Assembly (NCBI RefSeq): GCF_050433445.1
Contig: NZ_JBNPXF010000005.1
Coordinates: 101,665-165,664 of the forward strand
DNA: 64,000 nucleotides
DNA from: Kroppenstedtia sanguinis
GTDB lineage: Bacteria > Bacillota > Bacilli > Thermoactinomycetales > DSM-45169
Direction of reading: 5' to 3'
This document shows, piece after piece, positions 34,941 through 42,845 of this stretch. The position numbers and the translations under genes were made by a program. Each line of letters begins with the position of its first letter. The first letter of the stretch is position 1. The notes under the pieces were generated by a model. The model was not told where the DNA came from. It saw only the letters and a program-made list of their open reading frames with translations, and searched no databases.

Positions 34941-35876
34941 ATGAGAAAGGAAGCTTTTTATAAAAAAAGACACATTTTAATTACTGCGATGAGGCTGTTC
35001 TCATCCAAACACTATCATCGGACATCGATGCAGGAAATTGCCGATAGTTGTGGCATTTCAAAAGGGAGTCTGTATGTATACTTTAAATCCAAGGAGGACT
35101 TACTCTTAAATATATTCCAATACTACTTCCATTCTATTGAAGAACAGATTTTGCAGATCGAGGAAGATGATTCTCTGTCTGTAAAGGAGAAATTCATGAA
35201 GGAGATTGAAATCAAATTAAGTCATTATATTGAAAATCAAGAGTTCTACAAGATGCAAGTGCAGGAAATTAGTGATCTGGAGGACCCCAATATTTATCGC
35301 TATCTCCATCGGCAGAATATCGCACAAATGAAATGGTTTGAACAGTATGTGATCCGAATTTATGGAGATAAAATGAAATCCCATGCCGCAGATGTGGCCT
35401 TTCTGTTGTTGGGAATCATCAAACAGTACATGGAACTGATCATTTTGCATCATGTCCCACTCCATATAAAAAAAGTCGTTCCGTTTTTACTGATGCAAAT
35501 GGACTTTATGGTCCAAGGGATTTTGGCGAGTGATGTGAAACCGTTGATCAACGGACATTTATGGTCTTTATATTTGGCAGAAGTCGATAAAGAGAAGGTA
35601 CATCCTCTGGATTTGATCAAGCAGATGAAAAATCAATTAAAGGCTGAGTCGCTTCCTGAAATACAAAAAGAAGAAGCCCTTCAATCCCTGGCGATCATAG
35701 AACAAGAACTGATGACCATGAAACCGAGAACCGTTCTTCTCAAGGGAATGCTTCATCAACTGGAACCAATCCATTCGTTGCAGGAGATGAGAAAGCAGCT
35801 TGCCGACAGTCTTCAGATCAATGAAAACACAAGCCAAGTAAATTCGAGTCTGAATAGTGGAGGGAAGGGGCTTTGA
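34941..35876 (+). CDS. TetR family transcriptional regulator, long form
   Basis: DNA-binding regulator, likely ligand-responsive. ATG 34941 (after AAAGGTGGTGAT) gives 311 residues. The N-terminal TetR helix-turn-helix is clear (about 7-55; TSMQEIADSCGISKGSLYVYFKSKEDLL). At 311 residues it is about 100 longer than usual; a helical C-terminal extension (about 205-305) is seen, similar in layout to YerO-type regulators of efflux genes. Base composition is more A/T-rich than the surrounding core genes, suggesting acquisition. Likely targets are its own gene, the divergent SDR or the P450 pair. Confidence 0.88.
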   Translation: MRKEAFYKKRHILITAMRLFSSKHYHRTSMQEIADSCGISKGSLYVYFKSKEDLLLNIFQYYFHSIEEQILQIEEDDSLSVKEKFMKEIEIKLSHYIENQEFYKMQVQEISDLEDPNIYRYLHRQNIAQMKWFEQYVIRIYGDKMKSHAADVAFLLLGIIKQYMELIILHHVPLHIKKVVPFLLMQMDFMVQGILASDVKPLINGHLWSLYLAEVDKEKVHPLDLIKQMKNQLKAESLPEIQKEEALQSLAIIEQELMTMKPRTVLLKGMLHQLEPIHSLQEMRKQLADSLQINENTSQVNSSLNSGGKGL

Positions 35877-36066
35877 GAATGGCGGGCTGGGTTCCTTCGG
35901 CGAGTTCAAGTCATTCTATATGAACTTTAGTGGGAGTTCACGATTCAGCTTCGGATCCCTCAGTGTATCGGGTATGAAAATCACCGTTGACTGGAGTCGA
36001 TTTGCTTTTATTCTGGATCCGAGAGGAAGGCTCTCCCCTGCTCGAGCTGAAAAATAGGATCCAGAT

Positions 36067-36410
36067 CAGGCGTGTTGATTAGCCATATTTTAGGTGGGGA
36101 GATCGTGTTCACCCACGCGACCGTTGCCATCCGGCAAGGAAGTGAAAACTGGCCGCTCCAAATCTGACCATCGGGCAGGGGCAAAGCCTTACGGAAGCAA
36201 CACAGGGAAGAGGTTGCCCCTAAACGCCCTCCCTCCAGATTCTCCGCTGGGTAGGATGGCTACCTTTATTCCAGGGCTTCAGCCCATCGAGATTGTAGTG
36301 CCTGTGGCGCATCCTTAACTTCAAATTGTAGTGCCTGTGGCGCAAAGGTCGCTTTGGCAGCACACGACTCCCTTCCGCCGCCCATTTTCTGGTTAATCAA
36401 CAGGGACCTG
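36067..36410 (-). mobile_element. Type B MITE-like element, complete, with perfect 9-bp target duplication
   Basis: 344 bp, starting CAGGCGTGTTGATTAGCC and ending GGTTAATCAACAGGGACCTG. Flanked by GATCCAGAT on both sides (36058-36066 and 36411-36419). Contains two copies (reverse strand) of the GCGCCACAGGCACTACAAT unit that is amplified in the copy at 53236. Non-coding. Together with flanks it fills most of the 714-bp gap between the TetR and P450 genes. Confidence 0.88.
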
Positions 36411-36489
36411 GATCCAGATCTCTATAAAAATCCCCCTGGGAGCAAGAAAAAAGTTTTCCTTGACTTCCGAGGGGACACATTGAGAGGGC

Positions 36490-36526
36490 TGCTGTGAACA
36501 CAGTCGGCTTTTTCTTGTGTTAAAAC
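36490..36526 (+). terminator. Possible terminator, probably for the TetR transcript
   Basis: GGGCTGCTGTG AA CACAGTCGGC followed by TTTTTCTT; the stem is imperfect. It is the first terminator downstream of the TetR gene and now lies beyond the inserted element at 36067-36410. Confidence 0.45.
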
Positions 36527-36590
36527 TAGGGGCAGGGGCAAGCTCCGTGCATTGAGGCTGTAGCTCCCAGTGATGTGCTTGTGGGTACCC

Positions 36591-37823
36591 TTATTTGTAC
36601 ACATTCATAGGCAGATGGGTGAGGGATTGTCCAGGAGCAGAAGCGGTTAGATTTTGCTCCAAGTCGAAGGATTCCACCGGTTCGATGCGGGAGAAGTGTT
36701 GTAAAAAGGTCCTTAATGCCGTCGTCATCTCCAAACGTGCGAGGGGGGCACCCAAACAGAAGTGCGGGCCTTTGCCGAATGCCAAATGTTTTTTATTGTT
36801 TGGCCGGTGAATATTGATGGAGAAGGGGTCTTCAAACACCTCTTCATCCATATTGGCCGCGCTCATCCAGGCCACGACGACGTCCCCCTTTTTCAGCTCA
36901 GGGCCCAACAATTGATTGTCCTGTTTAACTGTACGATCTCTCTTTCCAATATGAAAACGGTAGCGAAGCATTTCTTCCACCGCTTTTGGAACCAATTCCA
37001 AATCATTTCGAAGTTCTTGATACAGGGATGGATCATCGTAAAGAAATGAATAAAAAGTGTTTCCCAGTGCATGACTGGTGGTTTCCACCCCTGCGCCTAG
37101 GAGTAGCATGGAGATTCGAATGACTTCGTCATCGGTAAATCTCACACCATCTACTTCCACTTGAATCAAGTCGGAGAGGATATCATCCTCTGGATGGGCT
37201 CGTTTCTCAACCACGACAGGATAAAGATATTGATAATATTCTTTGGCAGCCGCTTGTTTCTTGCGCTCCATCTCCTCCTGATTTTCTTTGCTGTAGGGTT
37301 GGAAGATGACATCCACCCAATCTTTAAATTGATGTCGGTCTTTCAGAGGGACGCCAAATAATTCTGCGATCACCAAGCTGGGGACAGCAGCTGTGAATTT
37401 CTGTACGAGATCTACAGTGGAGTCGGGGGGGATATCATCCACCAGTTCAGTGATAATCCGTTGAATGCGAGGTTCCCAACTTCGTAAACTGCGGGGCGTA
37501 AAAGCAGCCGCTAACAAAGATCGGCTCTTTCGATGTTGTGGGGGATCCATATTGGTTAATTTTAAAATATCAGGGGGAGTTCCTTCCTTGCTGTTCGCTC
37601 CCACTGAAATGGTCGTTTTGGGGCCTTCACTTGAAAAGAATTCGTAGTTGCTCATAACTTGTTGAACATCTTTATACTTAAAGACATGCCAAGTATTCGT
37701 CTTTTCATGGTAATAAACCGGAGAATGATGGAGCATTTCCTTGTACCACTCCATCGGGAAAAACTCTTCGGATCTGGATTGGAAACTTTTTATTTCCTTC
37801 AATAAAATGACTTCTTCGCTCAT
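36591..37823 (-). CDS. Cytochrome P450 monooxygenase (bacterial class I, CYP107-like)
   Basis: Heme monooxygenase, 410 residues, soluble. Diagnostic motifs: I-helix oxygen-binding GAGVETTS, ExxR in EEMLR, and the heme loop FGKGPHFCLGAPLAR with the ligand C356. Layout resembles Bacillus CYP107 enzymes of secondary metabolism or fatty acid hydroxylation; the substrate is unknown. The ferredoxin gene lies 76 bp upstream on the same strand and is the likely electron donor; no ferredoxin reductase is nearby. Start ATG after AAAGGGG on the minus strand. A/T-rich compared with the core genes. Confidence 0.93.
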   Translation of the reverse strand: MSEEVILLKEIKSFQSRSEEFFPMEWYKEMLHHSPVYYHEKTNTWHVFKYKDVQQVMSNYEFFSSEGPKTTISVGANSKEGTPPDILKLTNMDPPQHRKSRSLLAAAFTPRSLRSWEPRIQRIITELVDDIPPDSTVDLVQKFTAAVPSLVIAELFGVPLKDRHQFKDWVDVIFQPYSKENQEEMERKKQAAAKEYYQYLYPVVVEKRAHPEDDILSDLIQVEVDGVRFTDDEVIRISMLLLGAGVETTSHALGNTFYSFLYDDPSLYQELRNDLELVPKAVEEMLRYRFHIGKRDRTVKQDNQLLGPELKKGDVVVAWMSAANMDEEVFEDPFSINIHRPNNKKHLAFGKGPHFCLGAPLARLEMTTALRTFLQHFSRIEPVESFDLEQNLTASAPGQSLTHLPMNVYK

Positions 37824-37899
37824 AGCGGTAAGCCCCTTTCTAAAATGTCCGTAATGTATCCCATGTTCGTTCTATGCCGAGTAGCGGTTTGCAGTAATC

Positions 37900-38133
37900 T
37901 TAACCCTTGGTAAAAGGCTGATCAGCGATCCGGATCGAGTCTGTGGGGCAGTCTTCGATGGCTTCCAGCAGGCGATCCATTTGCTCTTCAGGTACCGGGA
38001 CAGTTCCTTGATTCTGATCCAATTTCACAAATGCCAAACCCTCTTCATCCAAATCGAAAATATCTGGGGCGGATTCTTCACAATTTCCACAGCCAATGCA
38101 TGTTTCTTGATTAACGATTGCATATTTAGCCAT
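37900..38133 (-). CDS. fer: Single-cluster [4Fe-4S] ferredoxin
   Basis: Low-potential electron carrier. ATG 38133 follows GGAGG on the minus strand and gives 77 residues beginning MAKYAIVNQETCIGCGNC, colinear with B. subtilis Fer. Four cluster cysteines: CIGCGNC and the later DCPTDSI. The longer frame to 38172 is unnecessary. It lies upstream of, and probably co-transcribed with, the P450, consistent with a redox-partner role. Confidence 0.93.
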   Translation of the reverse strand: MAKYAIVNQETCIGCGNCEESAPDIFDLDEEGLAFVKLDQNQGTVPVPEEQMDRLLEAIEDCPTDSIRIADQPFTKG

Positions 38134-38258
38134 CGCAAAAAAAACCTCCGACATTGCGAATTTTACAAACACAAATTTACCTTATTATTGTTTGGGGAAG
38201 AGTGCAACACCAAAAAATGACCGATTGGTTCTATAACCGACTATCAAGTCATTCAGCT

Positions 38259-38360
38259 ATGAACATGCGCATGTTTTTAAGAAAATTCATGGGGTTCTCT
38301 TTTTGGAAAGGGACTCCCCTGTCAGGATCCCCTGAAAACGGCCATCCGTTAATCCTTTGA
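38259..38360 (+). CDS. Possible 33-residue small protein (uncertain)
   Basis: ATG at 38259 opens a 33-codon frame (starting MNMRMFLRKFMGF, basic and hydrophobic) that ends 10 bp before a strong terminator. No good Shine-Dalgarno is seen and no family is recognised. It is listed because a strong terminator with no other gene in front needs explaining; the unit could equally be a small RNA. Confidence 0.25.
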   Translation: MNMRMFLRKFMGFSFWKGTPLSGSPENGHPLIL

Positions 38361-38368
38361 GACGCAGA

Positions 38369-38416
38369 AAGGTATTCCCGAAAATTTTTGGAATTCGGGA
38401 GTACCTTTTTTATTCT
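38369..38416 (+). terminator. Strong orphan terminator (bidirectional)
   Basis: AAAGGTATTCCCGAA pairs with TTCGGGAGTACCTTT (one mismatch), then TTTTTTA. No annotated plus-strand gene lies upstream and the fer/P450 genes diverge away, so it marks an unexplained short transcript. Confidence 0.75.
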
Positions 38417-38559
38417 AATCCTATAGGAGGATTGAAATGCTGCGGGGATTTTGAACCGTAGTGAGGAATGAGGCGTTATACTCTGCCCAATTGGCATAAA
38501 AAGGCGTTCAGGAGCAAATCCTGTCTTTGAAGAGAAGAAGAACGAAGGAGGGATACCGA

Positions 38560-38793
38560 TTGCCGTCTCAATCGAGAAGAAAGCGACCGGGAGTAGATTT
38601 TTTGAATCATGAAACAGCAGATGCTGAAGTTTGGTGGGCCGCATGGAAAGAGCGAATCGCCAGCGAACTTGGAGTGATTCCCGGTCCGGAAGCGACCGCC
38701 CAGGCCAATGGGTCGATCGGTGGGGAGATGACCAAGAGAATGGTGGCTCTGGCGGAGGCAAACCTCTCTGATCAGCCTATCGATTGGGATTGA
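38560..38793 (+). CDS. Alpha/beta-type small acid-soluble spore protein (SASP)
   Basis: Spore-core DNA-binding protein that protects DNA against UV and heat. TTG 38560, 7 nt after AAGGAGGG, gives 77 residues; the upstream frame from 38527 overlaps that Shine-Dalgarno. The family core is clear: IASELGV, then ATAQANGSIGGEMTKRMV. Differences: a basic N terminus (SQSRRKRPG) and Arg where the GPR protease site normally has Glu (WKERIASE versus YEIASE). Isolated gene in an accessory region. Confidence 0.85.
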   Translation: MPSQSRRKRPGVDFLNHETADAEVWWAAWKERIASELGVIPGPEATAQANGSIGGEMTKRMVALAEANLSDQPIDWD

Positions 38794-38908
38794 ACCGTCT
38801 TCGGAAGGTGCCGTCCCATCAGCTGTTTCCAGTGCGTGTATAAGCAAGAGTAAACCCGAAAGCGATCCTCATAGCAAGGGGGTTACTGATCTCCCGGCTT
38901 TTCCCCTG

Positions 38909-38985
38909 CCCGAGGGTCAGATTCTTAAGAGCCCCGTCTTCATTTTCTTGCGGGATCGGAGCGGATCCGGACATCTTCGAAAGAA
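38909..38985 (-). mobile_element. Decayed remnant of the type B element
   Basis: GGCTTTTCCCCTGCCCGAGG then GTCAGATT and TTGCGGGAT parallel the type B core (GGCTTTGCCCCTGCCCGATG, GTCAGATT, TTGCCGGAT). No terminal repeats remain. Confidence 0.45.
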
Positions 38986-39038
38986 AAAGCTGTAGCCGGG
39001 GCACATTGAAAAGAGGAGTGACAGCGGGGGGACCATTG

Positions 39039-39365
39039 ATGAGCGAACAAGAACCTAAGGAGACCCGGGAAGGGCTACAACGTGTGGAGCAACGGCTGAC
39101 GGAGATCGGACGCAGGATGGAGGTGGGGGAAATTGCAGACTATGTTCAACTGTTGAACTCCCCTGGGCGTCTGATCTTGATCAATATCTTGACCGGGATT
39201 GCCCGGGGGGTGGGGATCGCCATTGGGGTCACCCTCTTTACGGCAATGATCGTATATTTTTTACAAAAGCTAGGAGCGTTAAATCTACCTGTGGTGGGAG
39301 ATTTTATTGCGGAGATTGTCCGGATTGTTCAAGCGGAATTGGAGCTGGATGGAAGAAAGTATTGA
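39039..39365 (+). CDS. DUF5665-like small membrane protein
   Basis: ATG 39039 (after CGGGGGGA) gives 108 residues; the longer frame starts at a TTG at 39006. N-terminal charged helix (about 1-38), then NSPGRLILINILTGIARGVG and a hydrophobic stretch to about residue 75, followed by DFIAEIVRIV. This layout matches a conserved Bacilli family I know as DUF5665; function unknown. Just upstream of the YteA-type gene. Confidence 0.7.
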   Translation: MSEQEPKETREGLQRVEQRLTEIGRRMEVGEIADYVQLLNSPGRLILINILTGIARGVGIAIGVTLFTAMIVYFLQKLGALNLPVVGDFIAEIVRIVQAELELDGRKY

Positions 39366-39384
39366 GTGAACAGGGGGATTCCAG

Positions 39385-40080
39385 GTGACAGATCAACAAC
39401 TGGCACAACTGAAACAGCAACTGCAGCAGGAGAAGGCCCGTTTAACCGAAAAGAAGCAACAAAACGATCATTACGGGTTGGAAGAGGGAATGAACGACTC
39501 TGTCGGGGAGCTGGCAGGCTATGACAACCACCCGGCGGATCTCGGAACGGAGCTCTTTGAACGAGGGAAAGATGTCGCCCTCAATGAGCAGGATGAAGAG
39601 CATCTGGAAGAGATACAGCAAGCTCTGCTCCGCATGGAATCGGGTCAATACGGCACTTGTGCCGTCTGTGGAGAGGAGATTCCCTTTGACCGTCTGGAGG
39701 CGATCCCCGAGACCCTCTATTGCAAGGAGCATAAACCGGATCCGCATCTATCCCGTCGACGCCCTGCAGAGGAAAAGATCATTGCCCCGCCCTATGGGGA
39801 TCATTTTCACGATCAGACGGATGCCAATTTCTACGATGCTGAAGATACTTGGCAAGAGGTGGCCCAGTATGGAACTTCCAACCCGCCGGATTTTTTCCGG
39901 GAAGGGCGCAATTATAATGAACTGAACATCGACCACGATGAGCGAAGAGGCTATGTAGAGGATGTGGAGGAGATCGCCCTGGCGGGGATGGACGGACGCC
40001 CGGTGGACAACCCGGCGGAGATTACTCGCAATGACGCCACCCGGCGCAAAGAAGAAGAGGAGGATCAACGGTCTTCCTAG
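39385..40080 (+). CDS. YteA/YlyA family TraR/DksA-type protein (sporulation-associated)
   Basis: 231 residues from GTG 39385. N-terminal coiled coil (about 1-90, Gln/Glu-rich) and a DksA/TraR zinc-finger-like segment CAVCGEEIPFDRLEAIPETL followed by C and H. The C-terminal half is acidic (AEDTWQEVAQYGTSNPPDF). YlyA of B. subtilis occupies the ileS-lspA interval and acts on forespore RNA polymerase; the position here supports the same assignment, while the C-terminal region resembles YteA. Whether it binds Zn or RNA polymerase is inference. Confidence 0.8.
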   Translation: MTDQQLAQLKQQLQQEKARLTEKKQQNDHYGLEEGMNDSVGELAGYDNHPADLGTELFERGKDVALNEQDEEHLEEIQQALLRMESGQYGTCAVCGEEIPFDRLEAIPETLYCKEHKPDPHLSRRRPAEEKIIAPPYGDHFHDQTDANFYDAEDTWQEVAQYGTSNPPDFFREGRNYNELNIDHDERRGYVEDVEEIALAGMDGRPVDNPAEITRNDATRRKEEEEDQRSS

Positions 40081-40117
40081 TGCCCCTCAGAGAACATTGT
40101 GTGGAAAATCACAGAAA

Positions 40118-40196
40118 GGTAAGGATGGTGGGATTTGATTCGCCTTTGCGTTCTCTTTTGCAAGAGATCGGAGCCGCCCCACCATCCTGCCTCCGC
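40118..40196 (+). mobile_element. Type A element fragment, both ends lost
   Basis: GGATGGTGGGA (about 40123) through GCAAGAGATCGGAGCC to CCCCACCATCC (about 40186) is the inner hairpin of the type A element. Terminal repeats are absent. Confidence 0.65.
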
Positions 40197-40373
40197 CTTG
40201 CTGAAAAACAAGATCAAAGTTGCCTGAAGGGGCACTAGACTCAAACGGCACTCAACCATGGGTAGTTGGATAGGTTCCGCTGGTTTAATAATAAAGAGGA
40301 ACCCAAGGGAAAAGAGCATGCCTACTATAGCGACTGGAATCTGTGAAAAATCCATTGATGTCGTATGTAAGTT

Positions 40374-40404
40374 GAGCCAGGTATGAACCTGGCTCTTTTC
40401 TTTT
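40374..40404 (+). terminator. Terminator downstream of the YteA-type gene
   Basis: Perfect 8-bp stem GAGCCAGG / CCTGGCTC with TATGAA loop and TTTTCTTTT. It lies about 295 bp after the stop codon, beyond the repeat fragment. Confidence 0.75.
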
Positions 40405-40513
40405 AATATGGGAGAAATAGAATTATAACTCCATATACGAACGCCAAGGTAATACCATGGGTCTTAATAATAAATAACCTACAGTTCAACGGCACTCCAT
40501 AATGGTATTGTAG

Positions 40514-40720
40514 GTGGTCGTTTCAAACGTACTTGCTCAGACGAAGCAAGAAAAATTGCAACAGGTAAGCTGTCCAGCATGTAGCGAAGAGGAAGTGGAT
40601 CTTCCCAAGGGCACCCCGGAAGAGCGTAAACAAGTGAAAGAGTTCATTTATAACTCTAGTAACTTCGAGGAAGCAAAAGGCGAAATTCAATCCAATAGCG
40701 GTGAGATCCTTGAGAGATAA
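40514..40720 (+). CDS. Hypothetical 68-residue protein (uncertain)
   Basis: GTG-initiated frame, 68 codons, rich in Glu/Lys/Gln with a CPAC motif (residues 20-23). No convincing Shine-Dalgarno and no family recognised. The mobile element at 40728 begins 8 bp after its stop, so it may be a degraded or truncated gene. Confidence 0.3.
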   Translation: MVVSNVLAQTKQEKLQQVSCPACSEEEVDLPKGTPEERKQVKEFIYNSSNFEEAKGEIQSNSGEILER

Positions 40721-40727
40721 AGTGAGT

Positions 40728-41088
40728 CAGGGCTGTTGATTAACCGGAAAATGGGTTGTGGAAGGGAGTCGTGTGCTGCCAAAGCGAGACCTGGGAGCGG
40801 AAGCGACCCTGGCGAGACTTGTGCCCTATGGGTGCAAAGCGACCTTTGTGCCACAGGCACTACAATCCAAAGGAGCTGAAGCTCTAGATTAAGGGTTGCC
40901 ATCCTACCCAGTGGAGAATCTGGAGGGAGGGCGTTTAGGGGCAACATTCTTCCCTGTGTTGCTTCCGTAAGGCTTTGCCCCTGCCCGATGGTCAGATTTG
41001 GAGCGGCCAGTTTTCACTTCCTTGCCGGATGGCAACGGTCGCGTGGGCACGATCTCCCCACCCAAAATATGGCTAATCAACACGCCTG
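40728..41088 (+). mobile_element. Type B MITE-like element, complete, with perfect 9-bp target duplication
   Basis: 361 bp from CAGGGCTGTTGATTAACC to GGCTAATCAACACGCCTG. Flanked by AAAGTGAGT on both sides (40719-40727 and 41089-41097). Contains one GTGCCACAGGCACTACAAT unit and a local duplication-like stretch around 40790-40850. Opposite orientation to the type B copy at 36067. Confidence 0.9.
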
Positions 41089-41112
41089 AAAGTGAGTATT
41101 TATATACAGGAC

Positions 41113-41318
41113 CAGGCGTGTTGATTAGCCCTATTTTAGGTAGGAAACCAGGTCGGGATGGTGGAACGGTGAAGAGCCTTTGCGTTTTTTGCAAGAGATC
41201 GGATCCGTCCCACCATCCTCGTCCTCTCAAACGATATTTTTTGATGGGGGCAAAAATGGGAAGAGCGAAAGAGTCGTTTTGGTCCCACCATCCACTTTAT
41301 GGTTAATTAACAGCCCTG
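41113..41318 (+). mobile_element. Type A MITE-like element, both termini present, no target duplication
   Basis: 206 bp from CAGGCGTGTTGATTAGCC to GGTTAATTAACAGCCCTG. Internal hairpin GATGGTGGAACGG / CCGTCCCACCATC. Flanks ATACAGGAC and GATAATGCG do not match, so one side may have been rearranged. Only 24 bp from the type B copy at 40728. Confidence 0.85.
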
Positions 41319-41425
41319 GATAATGCGAAGAGCTTCTCTTACATTAAATCTTTATAAAAATGATACCTTGCTATATCCTGGTGTAAAGGTTGCCTTACGT
41401 CGAGGTGTGAGCAGGGGCCATTCAT

Positions 41426-41643
41426 TTGGTAAATAATCGGGTCGAGGAAAGTTGGGAGTAAAAAAAGATCACACCATTGCAGATGGCAAAGGACTTACAA
41501 ATAACCCGGCAGACTGTTATTTCTATTGAAAAAAACGTTATAATCCAAGCCTCGAACGGGCTTGCAAAATCGCAGTATACGTTGATATGACAGTCGAAAA
41601 TATTTTCTGGTTAGATCCAGATGGGAGGGAATCAATTGAGTAA
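41426..41643 (+). pseudogene. Decayed XRE-family (YozG-like) helix-turn-helix regulator
   Basis: A short Cro/C1-type regulator can be followed across two lesions. From TTG 41426 (MVNNRVEES) there is an in-frame TAA at 41459; the same frame continues PLQMAKDLQITRQTVISIEK (helix-turn-helix). Then a one-base loss in the A-run near 41529 shifts the frame; in the next frame RYNPSLERACKIAVYVD and MTVENIFWLDPDGRESIE run to a TAA at 41641. The typical family ending (ENIFW) is kept. Either a true pseudogene or a sequencing error in the A-run plus a real stop. Confidence 0.75.
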
Positions 41644-42007
41644 AAGGGATCTTTATTTCTTTGTTTCTTTCTTGGCGGGTGCTTTAGTTGTATATGTTAT
41701 GGAAAATCGTTTAGACATTTTTCCTCCTGTATTGATTGGAGTCTTAGCGGTTTTCATTATATCAGTGATCAGGAAGAGAAAATTGCAAAAAAATGGTGTG
41801 CCCGATCGGGATGAAAGAACAGACGCAGTTTCACAAAAGGTGATGTTAGGGTCGCTTTTATGGTCTTATCTACTCCTGGGAGTCGGCTTACTTATATGGA
41901 TCGGTCTAGGTTACGACTATATTAAATCCAGTTACATTATTATCTATATAGGTATGGTTATTTTTATCACGGCATTTTTAATAAACATGGCAAAGAAGCG
42001 TGCTTAG
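41636..42007 (+). CDS. Small four-helix membrane protein, DUF2178-like
   Basis: TTG 41636, 7 nt after GGGAGGG and overlapping the end of the XRE pseudogene (ATTGAGTAA), gives 123 residues. Four hydrophobic segments (about 6-24, 26-43, 70-92, 97-116) with a central DERTDAVSQK motif that recalls DUF2178-type proteins paired with XRE regulators. Function unknown. An upstream ATG at 41621 is inside the ribosome-binding site. Confidence 0.7.
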   Translation: MSKRDLYFFVSFLAGALVVYVMENRLDIFPPVLIGVLAVFIISVIRKRKLQKNGVPDRDERTDAVSQKVMLGSLLWSYLLLGVGLLIWIGLGYDYIKSSYIIIYIGMVIFITAFLINMAKKRA

Positions 42008-42282
42008 ATGACCTATGGGAAGAACCAAGATCTTTCTATCATTTGCCAGAAACGTTGTGAAAAAGTCGTCATACCCTGAGGATATAAGTAGTGCCCAAGA
42101 TCGCTTGGCTTCTCGGTCTCGCTACGCACTCACCAGCACAAGTCTCGCTTGGGTCACTCCGTTTCCGGTCTATGCAGGGAGGGTGGGTTCACTCAGCACA
42201 ACAGAAGCGAAATATGAACCCCATCCCACCGAACTCCTAAAGCGCAATATTACTACCCTTCCAGTGCTTCCAATCCCTTCAG
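42008..42282. other. Gap before lspA, possible repeat debris
   Basis: No supported gene. GCACAAGTCTCGCTTGGGTC (about 42138-42157) is, on the reverse strand, similar to part of the type B copy at 40728 (GACCCTGGCGAGACTTGTGC), so old repeat debris is likely. The 93-codon frame at 42015-42296 is not credible. Confidence 0.4.
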
Positions 42283-42311
42283 TTGTGTGCCCCTGAGGAC
42301 TGTGCTACAAT
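42283..42311 (+). promoter_or_regulatory. Promoter of lspA-rluD
   Basis: TTGTGT (42283-42288), 17-bp spacer, TACAAT (42306-42311) with extended -10 TGC. Transcription would begin near 42318, which rules out the upstream GTG at 42312 as the lspA start. Confidence 0.6.
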
Positions 42312-42338
42312 GTGGTCTTGGAAGAAGACGGTATCCGG

Positions 42339-42845
42339 ATGTCGGTGAAGGGGGAGCCAACCATATTCAGATACATTCTTGTTGCATTTGTCATTCTGGC
42401 CTTGGATCAATGGACAAAATGGCTGGTTGTTCACAAAATGGACCTTTATCAGACCATCCCCTTGTGGGAAGATGTCTTTCATATCACCTCTCATCGGAAT
42501 CGCGGGGCAGCTTTCGGGATTCTGGAGAATCAACAGTGGCTGTTTATCTTGGTTACTGTGTTGGTCGTGGTGGGGATTTTGGTTTATCTCGTCCGGTTGA
42601 AAAAGAGTCAGCCCCTTCTGTCCTGGTCCCTTGCCCTGATTCTTGGAGGGGCTTTGGGAAATCTGCTGGATCGAATCCGGTGGGGTGAAGTGGTGGACTT
42701 CCTTGACTTCCGATGGATTCATTACCCGATCTTTAATGTGGCGGATTCCTCCATTGTAGTAGGTGTCGGCATCATGCTCCTCTATACTCTGCGGCAACCC
42801 GAGGAAAAAGAGGAGCCCCTCGCGAAAGGTGCGGAGGATCTCTGA
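42339..42845 (+). CDS. lspA: Lipoprotein signal peptidase (signal peptidase II)
   Basis: Membrane aspartic protease that removes signal peptides from prolipoproteins. ATG 42339 gives 168 residues; GGAAGAAG lies 12 nt upstream and the promoter position supports this start. Four transmembrane helices. Catalytic aspartates D111 (GNLLDRI) and D136 (NVADSS); TSHRNRGAAFGIL is the conserved second block. Stop overlaps the rluD start by one base (TGATG). Confidence 0.94.
   Translation: MSVKGEPTIFRYILVAFVILALDQWTKWLVVHKMDLYQTIPLWEDVFHITSHRNRGAAFGILENQQWLFILVTVLVVVGILVYLVRLKKSQPLLSWSLALILGGALGNLLDRIRWGEVVDFLDFRWIHYPIFNVADSSIVVGVGIMLLYTLRQPEEKEEPLAKGAEDL

Noticed and set aside
35857..36057. 66-codon GTG frame overlapping the end of the TetR gene
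   Set aside because: No recognisable family and no clear ribosome-binding site; it runs up to the mobile element. It could be a gene fragment, but nothing supports it.
36500..36590. Further type B remnant (GGGGCAGGGGCAAGCTCCGTGC)
   Set aside because: Similarity to the type B core is limited to a short G-rich string and could be chance.
42015..42296. 93-codon frame before lspA
   Set aside because: It spans probable repeat debris, has no ribosome-binding site and shows no family features.
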